A stretch of 64,000 nucleotides of DNA, from the NCBI GenBank assembly GCA_035318745.1, contig DATHEA010000017.1, positions 1 to 64,000 of the forward strand, given 5' to 3'. The position numbers were made by a program, and so were the translations under genes. Below, one piece after another: positions 63,268-64,000 of this stretch (its first letter is position 1; every line of letters begins with the position of its first letter). The notes under the pieces were generated by a model. It saw nothing but the letters and a program-made list of their open reading frames with translations, was not told the origin of the DNA and searched no databases. The stretch comes from VRUE01 sp035318745 (GTDB lineage Bacteria; Actinomycetota; Thermoleophilia; Solirubrobacterales; 70-9).

Positions 63268-64000
63268 TCAAAGCTCCTTCGGGATTCCGGCGGACCCCAG
63301 ATCTCTCGGCTCGAGCTTGTAGCTGCCCCCGGGATACCGCCGGCTGACACGGCGAAGCTCCCGCTGCCCATCAGCTGACCGGAGCCAGTTTGAGATTCGC
63401 TCAACGTCAGACTCTTGGGCGGGATAGATGCCGAAGAGGTTATTGGACGGGATCGCCCCAATGGCATTCGTCACCACCCGAAACTCGCCCTTTGAAAGCG
63501 GGGCGATCAAAATCGGCGGTGGTGCCGACGGTGAAAGTGAGTACCACAGCGGGCGCTTCGAGGGAAGGAACCGATCCTTGACCGAGCCTTCGAATCCCTG
63601 CACGTAGCTCTTCAACTCGCCGCTGAGTTCTGTGGCAGGGGGAATCACCAACAGCCAGCGGCGGCCCCTACTTCCGTTCAGGCGGCGATGGGCTTCACGA
63701 TCAAGGCAGTCTCCGTCAAACCCTCGCAGCGACTGAATCCCCTCGACACACACTGAGTCGGGAAGGCGGGCGGCGGTCTCATCGTCAAGAAAGAACATGT
63801 GATTCGCCCCGGTAGCGATTCCCCTGCGGACTCTCGCGAGACCCGCGAGAGGGACCGAATCGGCTACCGGAGCCTCGGACTCTGCAGCAAACCAGCTCCG
63901 TGGTTCGGGCTCCTCCCGGCTAAGACTCCAGCTGGCGGTGGCCCGCACCTCGGTCTCCGCAAGTTCGACGCTGGCAAGCTGGAGAGGACCGGGGTTTGCT
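63268..64000 (-). CDS. N6-adenine DNA methyltransferase-like protein, C-terminal part
   Basis: The frame is open to the right edge of the window, so the N-terminus lies outside. The visible 243 residues contain ARVRRGIATGANHMFFLDDE, VIPPATELSGELKSYVQGFE and SNNLFGIYPAQESDVERISN, which match the target-recognition end of Eco57I/TaqI-type adenine methyltransferases; the end is YKLEPRDLGSAGIPKEL. The catalytic NPPY part is not in the window. Restriction or another phage-defence system is likely, but the partner genes are not visible. Confidence 0.65.
   Translation of the reverse strand, partial: ANPGPLQLASVELAETEVRATASWSLSREEPEPRSWFAAESEAPVADSVPLAGLARVRRGIATGANHMFFLDDETAARLPDSVCVEGIQSLRGFDGDCLDREAHRRLNGSRGRRWLLVIPPATELSGELKSYVQGFEGSVKDRFLPSKRPLWYSLSPSAPPPILIAPLSKGEFRVVTNAIGAIPSNNLFGIYPAQESDVERISNWLRSADGQRELRRVSRRYPGGSYKLEPRDLGSAGIPKEL

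Overview
The window is high-G+C bacterial DNA. Gene content and gene style point to Actinomycetota, most likely class Thermoleophilia (Solirubrobacterales or a neighbour). This is inferred from the actinobacterial-type RpoB, the many GTG starts, the large family of secreted Cys-containing and NHL-type proteins with basic C-terminal tails, and several TetR and PucR regulators of the kind expanded in that class. The species cannot be named from sequence alone.

Layout. 1-7423: the conserved rpmG-secE-nusG-rplK-rplA-rplJ-rplL-rpoB-rpoC cluster on the minus strand, with rpoC cut by the window edge. 7537-12889: an accessory block between rpmG and a tRNA-Thr gene. It holds an XRE/nucleotidyltransferase pair, an acyl-CoA dehydrogenase, two divergent TetR-like proteins with no DNA-binding domain, a second nucleotidyltransferase with a partner, and a tyrosine recombinase that starts 45 bp from the tRNA 3' end. 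13158-16783: a frameshifted membrane protein, an HTH regulator, a small secreted protein and a PucR-type regulator. 16787-23897: two giant secreted proteins and a collagen-like protein. 24126-28311: a patch of toxin-antitoxin-like genes (RHH/PIN, Phd/PIN, an RHH remnant, an AbiEi/DUF559-like gene) around an RTX-repeat protein.

28425-39440 is a catabolic region: aldehyde dehydrogenase, alanine dehydrogenase, PucR regulator and class III aminotransferase in one operon. Divergent to it are an APC-type permease and a UspA protein, followed by a DAO-family oxidoreductase, an enolase-superfamily enzyme and ferritin. Together these suggest use of an amine or omega-amino acid (polyamine, GABA or beta-alanine type). 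A palindrome lies in the divergent promoter and two large inverted-repeat elements flank the oxidoreductase. 39461-42915: a lipoprotein and two tandem peptidase E-like proteins. 43127-45203: three tandem TetR regulators. 45243-49654: ECF sigma factor, methyltransferase, XRE regulator, tRNA-Asp and two secreted enzymes. 49731-56492: a fragment of a cyclopropane-fatty-acid synthase, a metallo-beta-lactamase-fold hydrolase, FHA protein, FtsH-like protease, MpaB/DUF2236 protein, small Zn-ribbon-like protein, SRPBCC protein, methyltransferase and a frameshifted SDR.

56590-62808 holds the most distinctive system. An FtsK/EccC-type ATPase with no membrane segments is translationally coupled to a WXG100-like protein. 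Next comes a long coiled-coil protein whose C-terminus resembles a ParB/sulfiredoxin-type fold, then a second small W-x-D helical protein. A SHOCT-domain protein is transcribed divergently. No other type VII secretion membrane component is visible. The window ends with a degenerate tRNA-Val 3' half, an intact tRNA-Val and the C-terminal part of an N6-adenine DNA methyltransferase-like protein.
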